64,000 nt of DNA from contig NZ_JACEGA010000001.1 of assembly GCF_014174405.1 (NCBI RefSeq), positions 186,001-250,000 of the forward strand. The letters run 5' to 3'. Positions 61,646-64,000 of this stretch are shown here, piece by piece (the first letter of the stretch is position 1; every line of letters starts with the position of its first letter). This stretch comes from Variimorphobacter saccharofermentans. Lineage in GTDB: Bacteria; Bacillota; Clostridia; Lachnospirales; Lachnospiraceae. The position numbers were made by a program, and so were the translations under genes. Under the pieces are notes generated by a model. It made no database searches. It had not been told where the DNA came from and saw only the letters and a program-made list of their open reading frames with translations.

Positions 61646-63205
61646 ATGGGTACAGTTGAGATACTGATTACGATGTGTCTTTATATGGCATTAGTAATTG
61701 CAATTGGCTTGTTTTTTGCTAAACGAGCGAACGAAAACTCAGAGAATTATTTCCTTGGAGGAAGATCCTTAGGTCCATGGATTGCAGCGATGAGTGCCGA
61801 GGCTTCTGATATGAGCGGATGGTTATTAATGGGATTGCCTGGTGTAGCATACTTCTATGGTATCAGTGATGCAATATGGACTGCAATTGGATTACTTGCA
61901 GGTACATATATCAACTGGCTGATCGTTGCGAAGCGACTACATTCTTATTCGATTATCGCCAATGATTCCATTACGATACCGGATTTCTTCAGCAGCCGTT
62001 TTAAGGAAAAAAATAAGATTATCATGACCATAGCAGCATTGTTTATTCTTGTTTTCTTTACGGTATATGCATCCAGCTGTTTTATGACGGTTGGTAAACT
62101 ATTTAACTCTATATTTGGATTACCGTATCAATATATGATGATAGCAGGAGCTATTTTTGTTATTATCTATACTTTCCTGGGAGGATTTTTAGCTGAGAGT
62201 GCTTCTGACTTTATGCAAGCGATTGTAATGATTTTTGCACTTTCCTTGGTACTTATTGTTGGCGTTGTTAATGCAGGTGGTGTGGGAGCCATAATTGATA
62301 ATTTGAATGAAATTCCGGGATTTTTAGATTTCTTTGGAATTGCATCTCCAACCCTGGATGCGAGTGGAGTACAGCAATTATCTGAGAGTGGAGTCCCATT
62401 ATACTCCGGTGCAGGGGAATACGGATTCATAAAAATCCTGTCAACCCTCTCCTGGGGCTTAGGATACTTTGGTGTTCCACAGGTATTATTACGCTTTATG
62501 GCAATTAGAAAGAATAGTGAGATTAAAAAATCCAGAAGAATTGCGACGGTGTGGTGTGCAATTTCATTATTTGCAGCGGTATTTATTGGAATGATCGGTA
62601 AAGTTCTATATCCTACCAGTCATTTGACAGGAACGAATGCAGAAAATATATTTATAACCATGTCTGTTAATTTGCTTCCGACTGTAATAGCGGGGCTTGC
62701 AATGGCCGGTATTCTGGCAGCTACGATAAGCTCCTCCGATTCCTATCTGTTGATAGCATCTTCAGCAGTATCAAAGAACATTTATCAGGGACTCTTAAAG
62801 AAGGATGCAACGGATAAGCAGGTTATGACCTTATCACGAATTGTCTTACTAGCTATCTCTGTAATAGGAGTTGTGATTGCGCTGGATACAAACAGTGTAA
62901 TATTTAAGGTGGTATCCTTTGCATGGGCAGGCTTTGGTGCTACATTCGGACCGATTATGCTCTTTTCATTATTCTGGAAAAGAACTACAAGAGAAGGAGC
63001 AATTGCCGGAATGCTTTCAGGTGGTCTGATGGTATTCTTCTGGAAGTACGTTATTCGTCCTATGGGAGGTGCTCTCGATATTTATGAATTACTGCCAGCC
63101 TTCCTGTTCTCCTGTGTTGTAATATTAATTGTGTCGCTACTTACAAAGGAACCGGATCAAGAGATACAGTCAGAATTCGAGAAGGCAAAGATTTACACGG
63201 ATTAG
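61646..63205 (+). CDS. putP: sodium/proline symporter (PutP family)
   Basis: 519 aa, about 13 membrane helices. SSS-family signature (GGRSLGPWIAAMSAEASDMSGWLLMGLPGVAYFYG, GYFGVPQVLLRFMAIR, AGILAATISSSDSYLL) with the sodium site residues ASDMSGW and the SSSDSYLL segment of PutP. It imports L-proline with sodium. GGGAGGG before the ATG. Monocistronic with a promoter and terminator of its own. Confidence 0.9.
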   Translation: MGTVEILITMCLYMALVIAIGLFFAKRANENSENYFLGGRSLGPWIAAMSAEASDMSGWLLMGLPGVAYFYGISDAIWTAIGLLAGTYINWLIVAKRLHSYSIIANDSITIPDFFSSRFKEKNKIIMTIAALFILVFFTVYASSCFMTVGKLFNSIFGLPYQYMMIAGAIFVIIYTFLGGFLAESASDFMQAIVMIFALSLVLIVGVVNAGGVGAIIDNLNEIPGFLDFFGIASPTLDASGVQQLSESGVPLYSGAGEYGFIKILSTLSWGLGYFGVPQVLLRFMAIRKNSEIKKSRRIATVWCAISLFAAVFIGMIGKVLYPTSHLTGTNAENIFITMSVNLLPTVIAGLAMAGILAATISSSDSYLLIASSAVSKNIYQGLLKKDATDKQVMTLSRIVLLAISVIGVVIALDTNSVIFKVVSFAWAGFGATFGPIMLFSLFWKRTTREGAIAGMLSGGLMVFFWKYVIRPMGGALDIYELLPAFLFSCVVILIVSLLTKEPDQEIQSEFEKAKIYTD

Positions 63206-63230
63206 TTAAATAAATATAAGCAATATATTA

Positions 63231-63336
63231 AATAACCCGAGTTACGAATTTCGATATTTCATAGTGCTTAATAGCAGAGTAAACGAAGCTGCTGAAGGGA
63301 TTATGATAGTCGGTTTGTGACACGGGTTATTTTTTG
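63231..63336 (+). terminator. long terminator hairpin after putP
   Basis: AATAACCCGAGTTACGAA and TTTGTGACACGGGTTATT pair over 18 bp (three mismatches), then TTTTTT. The interior holds minor hairpins. The rest of the 63206-63512 gap contains no gene that I can support. Confidence 0.75.
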
Positions 63337-63512
63337 TTCAGAACTAGTATGAGGTTAACATGACAACTCTTAAAATATGCTTTAAGTTAAATAATAAGAC
63401 AAGAATAACGAGGGTATTTCCAGCATATGATGTGCTATAAGATATCGGATAAGACATCTATAATTTGAGGTGGATAGCTTAAAAGATATCTGAAAAGGAG
63501 GCGGTCTGATTG

Positions 63513-64000
63513 ATGGATGGATATCAGATTATAGTCAGGGAAAAAGTCTTACAGCAGGATATGTATTATAAAAATAATAACATCATGAAATACACCATCA
63601 AATATCCGAAGTTCATATCAAATGACTATCAGATATTAATGAATAAGTTAAATACCTTCTATCGGACAAAAGCATTAATGTATGAAAGATCCAATGTAAT
63701 GAATCTTTACCAGATGGCAATGGTGGAGTACGAGTACTCAGTGGCCAACCATTATCCCATACGACAGTTCGAAGCCTATATAGACTATTTCATAACCTAT
63801 AATCAGAACTGCTATCTCAGCTTGTATTTTGACCAATATGAATACGCAGGAGGAGCTCATGGATTAACTATCCGCTATTCGGACACCTGGGATTTGAAAA
63901 AAAGCAAGCGTATTGATCTTGCAGACTTATTTCCACCCAATACCAACTACAAAAGTAGTATCATACAAGAGGTTAATAATCAAATAGAGCTTGAAATGGA
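63513..64000 (+). CDS. RsiV-like protein with DUF3298/DUF4163 domains, partial
   Basis: 163 codons to the window edge, from ATG 63513 with AAGGAGG 11 bp upstream. Pattern MKYTIKYPKFISNDYQILMNKLN, EYEYSVANHYPI, LSLYFDQYEYAGGAHGLTIRYSDTWDLKKSKRIDLADLFPPNTNYK is typical of DUF4163/DUF3298 proteins such as RsiV. The typical transmembrane anchor of RsiV is absent, and the protein starts directly with the outer domain. The 3' end is outside the window. Confidence 0.7.
   Translation, partial: MDGYQIIVREKVLQQDMYYKNNNIMKYTIKYPKFISNDYQILMNKLNTFYRTKALMYERSNVMNLYQMAMVEYEYSVANHYPIRQFEAYIDYFITYNQNCYLSLYFDQYEYAGGAHGLTIRYSDTWDLKKSKRIDLADLFPPNTNYKSSIIQEVNNQIELEM

Overview
The window reads as a chromosomal segment of a low-GC, strictly anaerobic Clostridia bacterium, most likely a Lachnospiraceae relative of the Lachnoclostridium/Anaerocolumna group. 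This rests on strong AGGAGG-type ribosome sites and U-tailed terminators, a B12-dependent class II ribonucleotide reductase, desulfoferrodoxin, an araR-araB-araA locus, Big2-domain secreted proteins and a pectate-lyase-like gene. The genus is inference.

Region by region. 1-4.0 kb: a TetR-controlled divergon (ferredoxin/flavodoxin protein plus membrane-anchored methyltransferase), a SnoaL-like protein and a small membrane protein. 4.39-12.68 kb: an integrated mobilizable element in the 3' end of a tRNA-Leu(CAG) gene, with duplicated tRNA end, arm-type repeats, integrase, Rep-like protein, coupling protein, relaxase, and an ABC exporter that appears controlled by a 13-codon leader peptide. 12.9-16.5 kb: tRNA-Asn, a FAD/Rieske oxidoreductase and a Sll1717-type P-loop ATPase. 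17-24 kb: a graveyard of mobile DNA: prophage scraps behind tRNA-Leu(AAG), a truncated glutamate-synthase-like gene, an ISLre2 remnant carrying a 212-bp palindrome, and an IS110 element with a structured non-coding flank. 24-28.7 kb: LysR/cupin divergon, a frameshifted PL9-like pectate lyase and a PEBP-family protein.

28.7-36.5 kb is a sensory block: BlaI plus a BlaR1-type M56 protease whose sensor is an NlpC/P60 domain with the catalytic Cys replaced by Ser, then a two-component system and an FtsX-type ABC transporter behind an intrinsic terminator. 36.6-39.6 kb: a Crp/Fnr-SDR operon cut by an IS4-family element with a 9-bp target duplication. 39.8-47 kb: a secreted Big2 protein, a DUF368 lipid-carrier translocase, an NfeD/flotillin pair, a sugar dehydrogenase and superoxide reductase.

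47-52 kb: L-arabinose catabolism (araR, araB, araA, no araD here) with four AraR-like boxes. 52-64 kb: a serine hydrolase, a Big2 protein, 5'-nucleotidase, a VWA lipoprotein, the class II ribonucleotide reductase preceded by two NrdR-like boxes 31 bp apart, a PutP-type symporter and the start of an RsiV-like protein. I saw no CRISPR array and no rRNA. The best candidates for something new are the pseudo-NlpC/P60 BlaR-type sensor, the leader-peptide-controlled exporter on the mobilizable element, and the large palindrome inside the ISLre2 remnant.
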